The translations under genes and the position numbers were made by a program. Of a DNA stretch of 64,000 bases, positions 23,252 through 34,998 are shown piece by piece (the stretch's first letter is position 1; the number at the start of each line of letters is the position of its first letter). The notes beneath the pieces were generated by a model that saw nothing but the letters and a program-made list of their open reading frames with translations, searched no databases and was not told the origin of the DNA. This DNA comes from Chlorella sorokiniana (taxonomy: Eukaryota; Chlorophyta; Trebouxiophyceae; Chlorellales; Chlorellaceae), in assembly GCA_025917655.1 (NCBI GenBank), contig CP084617.1, positions 1,054,001-1,118,000 of the forward strand, read 5' to 3'.

Positions 23252-26152
23252 ATGTGCGCCTCAGCGCTGTGGGCAGCTGTCTTCTCTTTGGCATTGCTGA
23301 CTGGTTCTTTGGCAGAGGATATATTGATCAAGGCAAGAATGAATGCACGGGGGTGTCGTGGTCCCAGCTGGCAGGCCGCCAAGCCCTACCGCCACCGCCC
23401 CCAGTTACCGTTGCCCCGCTGCGCGTTGGCACGTCTTCTCGACCCTCTATGCTGCCTGCAGGGCGGCAAGGTGGTCAACGCTGATCGTCAATTCAAGGCG
23501 GATGTATTGATCCGGGACGGCTTGATTCTGCGTGTGGACCCCAGCCTGACGGTAGGCCTGAAGCTTGAGCTGTTCCCGGATCGGCGACGTCGGCGGATGG
23601 GTTGCTGCGCTTTGGCTCGCTGGCGCTGCGTGTCCCGAACTCAGCTGCCCAAAACCAACACTCCTCTTCTGCGCTCTTTCATGCGCTGCAGGCAGAGCGG
23701 CCGGGCACGCGGCACCTGGACGCCAGCGGCAAGCTTGTGATGCCGGGGGCATTGACCCTCACACCCACCTGTCGATGCCCTTCATGGGCCAGGTCACCTG
23801 CGACGACTTCTACAGGTGTGCTTCTGGGGATGGAGGTCGCAGATGCGGAATGTGTGGGGTGCAACCAGCTATGCGGTGCTTGCTGCTCAACCCACGCCTG
23901 CTCACGCTGCGTCATGCTGCGTGCCCCCGCCGCGCAGCGGCCACGCAGCCGCGCTGGCGGGCGGCACCACCATGCACATCGACTTTGCGCTGCCGGTGGG
24001 CCACGACCTGCTGGCGGGGTGGGAGGAGTGGCAGCGCAAGGCCGCGGACGCCGTCATGGACTATGGCTTCCACATGGCGGTGACCAGCTGGAGCGACAGG
24101 GTGGCGGCAGACATGGGCGCCCTCGCCGCCAAGGGCGTCAACAGCTTCAAGTTCTTCATGGCGTACAAGGGTGGGCACGAAGCAGCGCATTGGGGGCGTG
24201 TGGGCAGCTGCTGCGAGCGGGTGTGCTTGCCCCGCTTGAAGTCTGCCTGTTCCGAAAAGCATCGCTTGGAAGGCGAGTGCCCATGCCTGCTGCACCCCCT
24301 CGGTTGCTGCAGGCGCGCTGATGGTCACCGACGAGCAGCTGCTGGCGGGGCTGCGGCGGTGCCGCGAGCTGGGCGCGCTGGCGCAGGTGCACGCCGAGAA
24401 CGGCGACGCGGTGGCGGAGGGGCAGCGCGCCGTGTTTGCCGCGGGCGTCACGGGGCCGGAGGGCCACGCGCTGTCGCGCCCGCCGCTCTGGAGGGCGAGG
24501 CCACGGCGCGCGCCATCCGGCTGGCCGAGTTCGCGGGGCGCCGCTGTACGTGGTGCACGTGATGAGCGCCGACGCGATGGAGGAGATTGGGCGCGCGCGG
24601 TGGGCAGCTGCCAACGCCTGCCGGGCTTCGTCACCACCCTGCAAGCGCTGCGATGCGGGGCGCACGCCTTGCTTCATCATGCTCAATACCCTTGCTTTTT
24701 GCTGGGACGCACTTTGCATGGACGCTGCCCCCCCCAAAAAAATAAACAGGCAACTACAAGTCCCCCTCCCCCTCCCCGCCCACCCATGCTTGATCCTTCC
24801 CTGCAGCCAGCGAGGCGTGCGCGTGGTGGGTGAGACGGTGGCCTCCGCCATTTCCATGGACGAGGGGCGGCTGTGGCACCCGACTGGGACGTGGCGGCGC
24901 AGTACGTGATGAGCCCCCATCCGCAGCAGGCGCGCGCTGGCTGGCCCTGCCGCAGGCGCAGCGGCGGCGGCGACAACGCTGGCGGGTCCTGCGGCCGAGG
25001 AGCTACAAGCTGGTGTGGCACGCGACAGATCAACGCGGGCCGGCCTCCGCTCTCGTCCAGACCCAGACTGGCCCATATGCCCTTTCCTCTCAGGGAGCAC
25101 GGCGCCGCCCTGCGCGACGCGCTTGCGGGGGCGTGCTGCAGCTGGTGGGCACCGACCACGCTGTGTTCAACAGCAGCCAGAAGCGGGTGGGGCGCCACGA
25201 CTTCCGCCTCATCCCAAACGGCGTCAACGGGATCGAGGTGGGCGCCCGCCTGCCAGCCCCGCGCTTGCACACACGCCGGCGCCTGCTGCAGCACGCCGGG
25301 CCTGCTCAGCTGGAGGGCCCATATAGCAGGCTCGAAGCGGCACCGCCAAGGCTGGATTGGATGCTGCGGTTTGGGGGCCTGCCCCACCCCGCGTGTCGCG
25401 CCATCAGCCACCCGACATCACCAACTGCTGAAGCTCGCCCCCTTTCGCCCCCTTCCCACCCCAACCCGCGCAGGAGCGCATGCACATGGTGTGGCAGGAA
25501 CTGGTGAACAGCGGGCGGCTGTCGCCATCCGACTTTGTGCGCGTGACGTCCACGGCGGCGGCGCAGCTGTTCAACGTGTACCCGCGCAAGGGCGTGGTGG
25601 CGCCCGGCTCGGACGCCGACGTCGTCATCTTCGACCCGCACCGGGACCACGTGATCAGCGCGGCGTCGCACCACTCAGCCATGGACACCAACATCTACGA
25701 GGGCTACGCCGTCAGGGGCAAGGTGGGCTTGGGCAAGGAGGCACGCTGGCGCAGCGGGCGCAGAGATGCAGCGGTTCCTGGGGCGCAAGCAGCAGTGTGT
25801 GCCGCAACAGCCGCGCCCATCGGTTTGAGGGTTGGGGGAGGGGGCAGCATTCGTGTGCTGTTCAATAACAGCAGCGTCCATGCGTCTCGTCGGTACGGCT
25901 GAGTTTGCCGCCCCGCGTCCCTTGCACGGCCCCTAGGTGGTGACAACCATCAGCCGCGGGCGCGTGGTGTGGCACGAGGGGCGGCTGAACATCACGCGCG
26001 GCAGCGGGCGCTTCGTGCCCACGCCCACCTTTGGCCCGCTGTTTGATGGCTTGGAGAAGCGGCCGCCGCATTTGGTGGATGTGGCGCGCTACGGCGGGGT
26101 GCCCGTGCAGCGTGGCACGGGCGCAGGGATAGGTGGCAGGGATGAGCTGTGA
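23252..26152 (+). CDS. PYD2: Dihydropyrimidinase with N-terminal signal peptide and C-terminal RDEL
   Basis: Second enzyme of reductive pyrimidine catabolism, opening dihydrouracil/dihydrothymine rings. Exons: 23252-23332, 23462-23551, 23692-23815, 23938-24170, 24313-24599, 24807-about 24929, 25094-25237, 25474-25722, 25937-26152. The start gives a signal peptide ([19 protein letters not shown]). Metal ligands are visible: [10 protein letters not shown], the lysine in [35 protein letters not shown] and [13 protein letters not shown], plus [11 protein letters not shown] and [11 protein letters not shown]. The last residues are GGRDEL, resembling an ER-retention signal. One base is missing at 23745-23749, 24879-24881 and 25127-25131, with two more near 24480-24540. 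The introns at 23333 and about 24930 seem to start with GC. Confidence 0.93.
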
Positions 26153-27074
26153 GCCCCCGGGCTGCCAGCCGGACATCCCGCCGCCGCTGGAGCTCACAGC
26201 CCAACCTTGCAGGCGTGAGCCCGGATCGGCACATACGCGACTTGTCACTGCTTGTCACACTGCTTGTTAAACTGCTTGTTAAACAACGAGCGGAGGGGTC
26301 CAGGCCCATCCTTAGCAGCATGGCCGAAACTTGTGTTGGGCTCTCCTCAGCCGAGCTCCACCCCAGCTGCCTGTTGCCGCTGCCGCCGCTGCTGCTGCTG
26401 CCCCGCTTTTATGTCCTGTGGCAACTCGGCGAGGGCGCCTGCAGCGGGACGCCCACAAGCCTGTGTCGTTGCAGGCAATGCGCATGCAGCATGGCGTTGT
26501 TGACAGTAGCCACTTGCCGTGGCGCTCGGGCACCGCCATTGCAACAGGGACTAGTGGCGTGCCTGGTCCCGTCAACCCACCTCTGGCTCGTTCTGATTCC
26601 CAATTACGTCTTCAATTGCTTGCGAAGGCTTACGAGCAATTTCAGTAAGTCCTGCAGCAGGCCGAGACGAAGACAATTGAATGCAAATGCAGAAGAGGCA
26701 TGGGGTGCCCGCCACCCTGCCGCCAGTGGCGCACAGCCCATAGCGAACTCACTCTCGGCACGCGCTGTCGTGAATTATCCCGCCTGCTAGCAAGGATGGT
26801 AGGTGGGTAGCTTTCACTGGAGCGCTGGCGGGTAGAGGTGGGTGGCACTCACTGCCCCGCTGAGAGCGACGTAAAGCTGCGCTGGTAGTTTCTGTTCAAT
26901 CAGTGCAATAAGAAGGTGACGAACAGGGGCCATGGGGCACTGACAAGCTTGAATTGGTGGCAGTTGCATCAGACCCAGAGGAGGGCCGGGCTGGAAAGGC
27001 AGCGAAACCTGGATGATGGACCCTCTTGCTCTGCTGTTGGCTCGATCGGTGGTTTGTGACTCGATTCAGCGACA
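26153..27074. other. Gene-free 0.9-kb spacer between PYD2 and the plastid E2 gene
   Basis: No conserved coding sequence on either strand. It contains four imperfect copies of an about 12-base unit (ACTGCTTGTYAM-like) at 26241-26284. The last few hundred bases should include the E2 promoter. No clear TGTAA was found for PYD2. Confidence 0.5.
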
Positions 27075-30000
27075 ATGGTTCAGCTGAGCAGCGCCATCGC
27101 GCCCTCTGTGGCCGCTCTTGGCCGCCCGCAGCGGGCTAGCAGCCGCCCGCTGCGCCGGGGCCTTGTTGTGCGTGCCAAGGTGCGCCTTGGAGCTTTATTG
27201 CTCATTATACCGCCGCATAGCGGCTGCCAGCGCCACTGCCACTGACTGCTCAGTCGCTGAGAACCCCGTTTCCTATGTGCAGGTGGTCGATGTGTTCATG
27301 CCTGCTCTGTCAAGCACGATGACTGAGGGCAAGTAGCTGCAGGGGCTGATCGCGGGGGTCGCTGGCACTCGGACAGTCGCTTATGCGCCTGCCGCACGCC
27401 AGCTTGGGCCTGCTTTGCGGAAAAACACTCCATGGCCGCAATGTGGGTTCTGGGCATATGCCCAAGGACCCACGCAGCCGACCTCCCTGAGCCCGGCCCG
27501 CCGCTCTCGCCCGCAGGCAAGATTGTCAGCTGGCTCAAGGGCCCGGGCGACAAGGTGAAGAAGGGCGAGTCCATCGTGGTGAGTAGCAGACAGACCATGC
27601 AGCGCTGTCCTCCTGCGTGCACAGCCAGGTCGATCGCTGCTGCTGCCAGAGCCGCCGCCGCGTTCGCCGCCAGATTGCCGCCCGCCAGTTTCTGGGTGCT
27701 GGCTCTGCTGCTGTTCACGCCTCATCCTCGCAGCCTTTTCCACCCTCAACCTGGCTAGAGTCAGGCATGCCACGTTGGCGGCCTTGCCGCAAGCTCGCAA
27801 TGCTTGCAGCACGCCCCCTGTAGACCCCTCCTCTCGCCTGCCTGCCTTTGCGCACGCTTTTCAACGCGCGCCGCTGTCCCCTTCCTGGCACGAGCGCAGG
27901 TGGTGGAGAGCGACAAGGCGGACATGGATGTGGAGTCCTTTGCGGACGGCATCCTGGGTTCCATCGTGGTGCCTGAGGGCGGCGTGGCGGGGTGGGCTCC
28001 TCCATCGCCTACATCGCCGAGACGGAGGCCGACCTGGAGGCAGCCAAGGCCAAGGGCTCTGGCGGTGCGAGGGGATGAAGGGCAGTGCAGGCTTGCTGTG
28101 TTTTGCTGTTTCACGCATGTGCTTTTGGGAGGCGGGCCGCGCCCTGTGGGGTGTGCGCGGGCAGGAGCGGGGGCAGGAGCAGTGGCAGCGCGGGTGCGGC
28201 CTGCTTGGCTCCTTGCGGCCAGCAGGCCTGTCAGCGGCTGCAGCCTGAAGGTGGCAAGGTGCTGCGGACCTAGCATTGTAGCCAGCAGGCGGCATTGTAG
28301 CCAGCAGGCGGCCTCAGCGGGGCGGAAGTTTGCGGCGTGCGCGTTGGGTGGCAGCTGTGGGCGTGGTGGGCATCAGGACGGGCAAGCAGCGCACGTTTGT
28401 GTTGCGTCAAAGAACATTTGGGCTGGCAGCGGGTCACAGTTTCCTTTGAAGGGCGGGAAGCCTAATTCGGCACCCAAAAGTTGAGCCGTATCAGGGCCCA
28501 GGTTTACCCAATCAATTCTGCAGCAAGGTGGTTGATGGCAGTGTGCGCTGCCGCCCGCCTTGTGTGCAGGTGCGGCCGCCCGGCCCCCGCTGCCCCGGCC
28601 GCCCCCGCCCCTGCTGCTGAGGCAGCTCCCGCCCCCGCCGCGGCTGCCCCCCGCACCCGCCGCCGCCGCCCGGCTCCGGCCCGGCCGCCCCTGCGCCGGC
28701 TGCTCCCGCTCCCGCGCCGGTTGCTGCGGCGCCGGCCCCGCGCCGACGGTCGCGTCATCGCCACCCCCTACGCCAAGAAGCTTGCAAAGGAACTGGGAGT
28801 GGACCTGGCCACTGTGGGGGCAGCGGCCCCGCAGGCCGCATCACCGCCGCCGACGTGGAGGCAGCCAAGGCGCGGGGCGCAGCCCCAGCCCCGCAGCGCC
28901 GGCCGCAGCCCCCGCCGCGGCGCCGGCCCCCGTCGCCGCCGCCGCCCCCGCGGCTCCTGCCCGGCTGCCGCCGCCAAGACGTCCGTCAGCGAGCTGCGGG
29001 GCACCACCGTGCCCTTCACCTCGCTCCAGAAAGCGGTGGTGAACAACATGAACGAGTCGCTCAAGGTGAGGGCGGAGGAGGGTAAGGGATGCGGTGTAGG
29101 GGCACGGGGCTCATTTCGAGCCCTGATGAAATCGAATAGCGACAGCTTCCCCAGGGCAACAGGCAGGGGCAACGCACAGGTGCTCTGGGGCAGCGGCAGC
29201 CGGGGCAGCCGGGCGGCGTGGCCGCGCTGGGCTCGGCAGCCTACACAGGAAGGGCGGGCCTCACGGTGATGCCCGCCTGCTGTGTACCGCCTCGGCGCCG
29301 CCTCGTACCGCAGGTCCCCGAGTTCCGCGTCTCCATGGCCATCGGCACCGACCGCCTGGACGCGCTGTACCGCAAGCTGAAGCCCAAGGGCGTGACCATG
29401 ACGGCGCTGCTGGCCAAGGCGTGCGGCGTGGCCCTGGAGCAGCACCCCCTGCTCTACTCGGTGTGCACCCCGACGGCAGCGGCGTCACCTACAACGAGCG
29501 CATCAACATCGCCATGGCGGTGGCCATGCCCGACGGCGGCCTCATCACCCCGTGCTCAAGGATGCAGACTCCACCGACATCTACACCCTGTCGCGCAGCT
29601 GGGCAGACCTGGTGGGTGGGGGTGTGTGTGTGTGGGGGGGGAGGAGGGTGGGGACAGCTGCTGCTGCTCTGCTGCTGCTCGCTCCGCTTCCCCTCCCCTG
29701 TGTCCACCCGGCGCCCCTGCCGCCGTCTCTGCAGCTCCCCTCCTCTGCCGCTCAACCGCCGTCTGTGCAGCTCCCCCTGCGCCGCTCAATCGCCGTCTCT
29801 GCAGCTCCCCCTTCGTCATTCAACCGCCGTCGTGTGCCGCCGCAGGTCAGCGCGCGCGCGCAAGCAGCTCTCCCCGACGAGTTCACCACCGGCACCTTCA
29901 CCGTCTCCAACCTGGGCATGTTTGGCGTGGAGTCCTTTGACGCAATCCTGCCCCCGGGTGCGTCGCGGCGGCGGGCCTGGCAGAGGCAGCTGGGGGAGGG

Positions 30001-30530
30001 CCGGCTCGGGCTGCACTTAAAGGGGGCGGACGCGCGCGGCGGCGGCTGCCTGCAGGCCAGGCTCGTGGGCAAACCCTAGTTAGCCACCCAGCATCCCCCC
30101 TCCCCCCCACACGCAGGCACGTCTGCCATCCTGGCGGTGGGCGGCAGCAAGCCCGTGGTGACTGTGGACGAGAACGGGCGCATCGGCGTGGAGAAGCAGG
30201 TGCGCTGTCTGTCTGGCGTGCAGCTTTGCTGTCGCTGCTGCAGCGCTCGGCGGAGGGGTTGCTTGATGATGGCGCATGGGGCCTGGTCGCCGCCGCCAGC
30301 CCTGCCGGCAGCCCTGCTGGCGTGGCGCTCCTAACCTTCCCCTGCTGCCAGCTGGATCGCTTCGCACGCACTCAAACACACACGCCCCTTCTCTTCCCCC
30401 CCCTTCCGCCCTCCCCCAGATGGTGGTCAACATCACTTGCGACCACCGCACCGTGTACGGCGCCCACGCCGCCGAGTTCCTGCAGTCCCTCAAGGCAGTG
30501 ATCGAGAGCCCCGACCAGCTCGTCTTCTGA
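27075..30530 (+). CDS. Plastid pyruvate dehydrogenase E2 (dihydrolipoamide acetyltransferase)
   Basis: Core acetyltransferase of the plastid pyruvate dehydrogenase complex, supplying acetyl-CoA for fatty acids. Nine exons: 27075-27179, 27283-27328, 27517-27578, 27900-28064, 28570-29065, 29314-29611, 29846-29957, 30117-30199, 30420-30530. In order: an Arg/Ser-rich transit peptide (RPLRRGLVVRAK), a lipoyl domain (PALSSTMTEGKIVSWLKGPG, lipoyl lysine in ESDKADMDVES), a Pro/Ala linker, a subunit-binding domain (ATPYAKKLAKELGVDLATV then GRITAADVEAAKARG), and the catalytic domain from FTSLQKAVVNNMNESLK to CDHRTVYGAHAAEFLQSL. DHRxxYGA is the plastid form of the active site. The linker has several frame breaks, as do 27989-27992, about 29470 and about 29555. 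The intron at 27329 begins GCAAGT. Confidence 0.93.
29720..29830 (+). repeat. 34-36-bp imperfect tandem repeat in an E2 intron
   Basis: Units anchored by CGCCGTCTCTGCAGCTCCCC start near 29721, 29757, 29791 and 29825, running up to the acceptor of the exon at 29846. Confidence 0.85.
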
Positions 30531-31376
30531 GGCCCCCCTGCCCTCGCCCCCCTCAAGCTGCCCTACACAGTGAAACGGATGGCAGGGCTCGGCCTTGCGG
30601 CGTAGCATTTGCGCCGCGGAGCCTCCTGCCTCGTGTTTGAGAGCAATTGTGTCTTGTGTGCATGTTGGGCTTGCCGCGCCGCTGCCCGAGTGCCGCGATC
30701 GGGCTCGGGCTTGCAAGCCCCACGTGCGCCCTGCCCGCCCCCTCCCCCTTCTCTCCCCCTGCACTTAAGGGCCCCCATCCTGTTGCATTCTTTCCCGCTT
30801 TCACATGTGCTTGACCCTCCTGGAGCCGGATCACTTGCCCCCATGCCTGCATTTGATTTTTATCCGCAATGAAACTCTGTCGCTGCTCGGCTCGGAGTCT
30901 CCACCGCTTGCCTGTTCTAGGACGTTGAACAGGCAGCAGTGCTGTTTCTATTGTAACAGTGCTGCTGGTATGTTTGATCTCCTTTGGATGGGTTCAGGCG
31001 GGTGCTGGCAGGTGGTGGTGCGCGATGCAGCAGTGCAGACCCATGCCAAAACCGCGGCGCCTGGTAGCGGCCTTGCTGGAGGCGCATCTTGGATGCAACA
31101 TGTGGGTGTTTCGTGCGTGCCGCAACGATCTGGAATCGAAGTTCAGATCGTTGGTCAGTAATTGCTGTGCCATTGCGCCAGGCTGTGGCACAAACCCTCC
31201 TCCGCGCTCCCCACCGAGTGTTGAGCCCACCCGTGTATTGCGCTCGGAGCGCTGACGGTGGTTCGCCCCATTAACCCCAAAGTCCTAAGGAAGCCAGCAG
31301 AGCAGCGTCGCTACCTGTCTATTTCGTCTAGCCGTCTCCCAGCTTTTAGAGCCCGCTGCGGCGGCCCTGTAGCTTC
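30531..31376. other. 3' UTR of the E2 gene and promoter of the RING-CH gene
   Basis: About 850 bases without recognisable coding sequence. The first 420 bases are probably the E2 3' UTR, ending near the TGTAA at 30952. The remainder should include the RING-CH promoter. Confidence 0.5.
30952..30956 (+). terminator. Candidate poly(A) signal TGTAA for the plastid E2 gene
   Basis: TGTAA about 420 bases past the stop, in a locally A/T-richer stretch. Confidence 0.6.
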
Positions 31377-33246
31377 ATGCAATCTTTACAGGCCCCTAGG
31401 AGGCGGTTGAAAGTGAGAAGGCAGCGCAACGGCGCTCACCAGTCTGCTGCGCCGCCGCCGGCTCCCGACGTGGACGTGGTGGGAACGCAGTGCCGCATCT
31501 GCTGGCAGGAAGCGGGTGGGTGCGACAGTAAGCGTTGCTTATCAACGTTGGTCGCAGGCTGCACAGGCCAGTTGCATGGCCGGGGATCAGCTGGCCCAAG
31601 GGGCCACTTTGCCGCCCTGCCCTCCCCGCAGATGAGGACGCCGGAGGCCAGCTGCTGGCACCCTGCCGCTGCACTGGCAGCTCGCGCCACGTGCACGAGC
31701 GCTGCCTGGCGGAATGGATGGGCATGGTTGCGCAGCGCAAGGGCGTGCACGCGGCGCGGCACTGCGACATCTGCCGCGCGCGGTACCGCCTGCCCAGCGA
31801 GATGCGGCTGCGGGAGCCGCCCGTGCAGCTGCTGCGGCGCCAGGCCGCCGCGCTGCTGGCCACGCCCGCGGGCAGGGCGGCGTCGTGCTACGCGGGGGTG
31901 GGGCTGGCCTTTGCCTCCGCCTGCGCCCTCAGCGGCGCCTTTCACGAGTGCGTGAGGGGGGCCCAAGCCGAAGGCGGGGAGAAGGGCTTTGCGCGCTGCT
32001 GCCATGCACAACGAAGTCCAGCCATGCTTCCTTGCTTTTCCGCTTGCCTGCCGTGCGTGGGTCGAGCAATGCCGGGCGCCTTTGTTGTCTACAAGCACCC
32101 ACTCACTTTTACCCCCATGCAGCCTCCTGCGGGTGCCGCGCGTTGTGCGATCAGCACAGCGTGATCCGCTGGGCACGCTGCGCCCGCTGCAGCTGGAGCT
32201 GCTGGCCTCCCTGGGCTGCGAGGCGCTGCTAAGGTGAGGGGCACCCTTGCGCAGCTCTGCGCGCAGCTCCGCCATCCACGCAGGGAGGGCAGCGGGCATT
32301 GAGCTGCGCTGGTTCGTCCCTTGCAGCTGTCCCCCACCCCCTGCATGTGCTTGCTTGTCTCTGTGCAGTGGCAGGCCGCTCCTGCCGCTGATGGGGCTCC
32401 TGCGGTACGCCGTGAGCCTCGGCGTGTACTGGGCAGCGTCTTGGGCACAGGCAAGCCCCGCCGCCGCGCCGGAGACGGAGCGGAGCCGAGTGGAGCCCTC
32501 CATGCGCATGCACCGCCCTGCCGCGGCATGCACAGCCCCATCTCCCCCCGCCCCCGACAGTCGTCCTGCCTGCCTGGCTGCTCGCAGGTGCACGCAGTCC
32601 AGCTGCCGGCCCCGCTGTTTGTGCTGGTGTGGAGCGCCGCCAACACGTGCAAGCTCTTTGCGGCAGCCGTGCAGGTGCGTCGCTGGCGCTGCCGTCGCCC
32701 GCCGCCGCAGCAATGGGGCCTGCTGCGGCTCACGCGGCAGCTGAGGCGCGTGCACCCGACGCTGGGGGCCCGGGCACCAGCCTGTGTCGCCAATGACCGA
32801 CTCCTGGTCCCGCTCGCTGTGCCGCAGTACCTCAGCATGTCGCTGATCCTGATGTTTGGCGGCATCGCCAGAGGCTTCGCGCTGGGCTGGGTCAGGTGGG
32901 GGCGGGCTTGCGCTTGCAGCGCAGGGGCTCTTGCCCTGCACCCGACAGCTGCCCGCAGAGGAGGCCATGCGTCTGAATCAAACGCCGCCCCACCCAAGCA
33001 CCCCCTCCTCCGCCCTGCAGGGTCGCCGCCATGCCCCTTGAACTATTGGCCGGAGCGGCTGAGGCGGTGGGGCGGGTGGGCCGGGTGGGGCCGCCGCCCT
33101 CGCCGGCCTCCTGCGCCACCTGCAGCTGCGGTGGGCGCAGCGGCGGGGCGCGGCGCGGCGGCCGCCCCCGGCGGCGGCGGCAGGGCTTTGCGGCGCGGGG
33201 CGTGCAGCCCTGCTGGACGCTGGCGCTGACCTGCACACCAGCGTGA
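31377..33246 (+). CDS. RING-CH (MARCH-type) membrane E3 ubiquitin ligase
   Basis: Probable membrane-bound E3 ubiquitin ligase. Exons: 31377-31515, 31632-31951, about 32123-32233, 32369-32450, 32588-32674, 32828-32895, 33021-33246. The RINGv zinc finger (C4HC3) is complete across the first intron: CRICWQE, then LLAPCRCTGSSRHVHERCLA and HCDICRARYRLP. After it come hydrophobic segments AGVGLAFASACALSG, GLLRYAVSLGVYWAASWAQ, LPAPLFVLVWSAANTCKLF and LSMSLILMFGGIARGFALGW, so three or four membrane spans. The phase between the exons ending 31951 and starting 32123 does not match, so one boundary or a base is wrong. The intron at 32451 starts GCAAGC. The final Gly/Arg-rich exon has an uncertain frame, so the stop at 33246 is tentative. 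Confidence 0.82.
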
Positions 33247-34998
33247 CAGCTTACCTGACCTGACATCATGGTGCAAGCAGGGTATCGGCAGTGCCACCAG
33301 TGCAACTCCTTCAGACCCCCTCCGCCGCCGCCGCATCGTCGCGCCCTGCCCTGCCGCCGAGCCCGTCGCCCGCCTGCACCTGCCCTGCTCCCGCACCTTT
33401 GGCCCCTCAACACCGACTAGTAGTTACAGCAACCCTTGAGGGGAGGAAATGAGAGAGTACAAGCTAGGCAAGGCTACAACCCGGAACATGAAAGGACAAA
33501 AGGCCCGAGAAAGCGGGCAGGTGCCCGGAGGGCATGGATGGCAGGGGGTCAGGTGCGGCGCAAGAATTCGATTCCTTGGGTCCTTGGGGACGCAGGGGAT
33601 CGGGAGTCATAAGGAGAAGTCTTCCAAGGGTATCGAGGACAGGGGTTGAGGTTCATTCGCCAGAAAAGAAGGAGGGTCGGGAGACGGGCGGGCAGGGGGA
33701 GGGTGGGTGGGGCCACCCTGGGAGGGGTGTGGGGTGCGGAGATGCTGGCAACTGGGAGCATGGCCTGGTCAAGACAGAAGGGCATGCTAAGTGTTGCATC
33801 TCTACAGGCAGCCACGGGTGCTGTGTGGCCCCGCGTACTCTGGCGCTGGGGTGAAGCCAGGTCCAAGGTTCAGGAGGTGCCGCCCAGGCGGCAGGGCGCA
33901 GCCCAGGCAGCAAGGCGGCGTCTTTCGTGCTGGAACGAAGCGGCGGGGGCAAAGAAGAGGGGTAGGTGCTGCAGATTCTTGGCAATAAGATGGACACAGA
34001 GACGGACAGTGCCGAGTGGCAGTACGGCTGGACACGTGCCAAGTGGCGCGCATGAGGGGCAAGAGCCCCCGGGGGCGGGGCGGGCATTTTTTGTTTTTTC
34101 GGTGCTCGGGAGCTTGCATCAAAGGCGATCGCTACTGGAGTGGCCAGCTGTGAGACAGGCCACCTGGGCAAAGGAGTGGAAGGGGTGGGCTGGGCTGGCT
34201 GGAAAGGAGCCAGCCCCTCAGTGCAGAGCAAAGGTTGGGAGGCGGCCCTGGCAGGCACGGCACGTGCACGGCAGCACCAGGGCATGGCGTCGCTTGTTGG
34301 TTGGCCGCACAAGGGGGCCACGGCTTGCTGCAGGCGTTGGCTTCAATGCAGCACGAGGTGAAAGCAGCCACTGGGGGCATGGGTGCAGCCCCTGGCTAGC
34401 AACGGGCGGCCACGTGCGCTGGCACGGGTTGGCGGCGTCGGTAAAGGCCCCGGGGGGGGGGGGGTGGGGGCAGCTGGGGCCCGGGAGATGCGGGGCGGGA
34501 GAGCGGGACAGCGGTACGTGGTAGCAGAACATGTACACAAGTTGTGGTCAGCCACTTGAGGCGGGCTTTCGTGGTGAAATGGCTGCGAGGTGGCTAGAAA
34601 GCGTTGCAAGCGTTGATGGATGGAGCCGCGGCTTTTGGGGCATGGGCGCAGCGTGGTGCCATGCGATTGATAAGGAAGAGGAAGAGGCATGCGTCAGTTG
34701 GGCGGTGCGCGGTTCTTGAAAAACGAGGTGGCTGCTGCAAGGCCATGAGATCAAAGACCAAGGGGGGCTGCAGCTTGGGCAAAAGGCGCAAGGGGAGCGG
34801 GCGCGCGAGGCGCCGCAAAACTGGCGGGCACAGGGTGCTCTCAGCACCCAGGGTCGGCGCCGCGGCTGGTTTGGGGGCGCAGGGCTCGATTGCATTCAAG
34901 AGCTTCAAGAGGGAAAGATGAAGGGTGAGAGAAACATGCCTTGGTTTGCAGTGCCAAAGGCTAGGGGGCTCCAGGAGGGGCGGCTGCGGTGACACCGC
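33247..34998. other. Gene-free 1.75-kb purine-rich block
   Basis: From about 33430 the plus strand is strongly purine-rich, with short repeats of GGGG, GAAAG and AGGAG and a 12-G run near 34451. Open stretches on both strands lack any recognisable family and are of low complexity. It lies downstream of the SBP2-like gene (minus), with a TGTAA (minus) at 33424. I infer it may be a long 3' UTR of that gene, or simply spacer. Confidence 0.45.
33424..33428 (-). terminator. TGTAA on minus strand, possible distal poly(A) signal of the SBP2-like gene
   Basis: TTACA on the plus strand within GTTACAGCAACC. The same 12-base string recurs at 50024-50035 in the 3' flank of the esterase gene. It is 1.6 kb past the SBP2-like stop, so the assignment is weak. 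Confidence 0.3.

Noticed and set aside
28570-29065. Apparent loss of the plastid E2 subunit-binding domain through frame breaks
   Set aside because: Both halves of the domain are intact in neighbouring frames, and the breaks fall in G/C runs like those seen across the window. Sequence error is more likely than gene decay.
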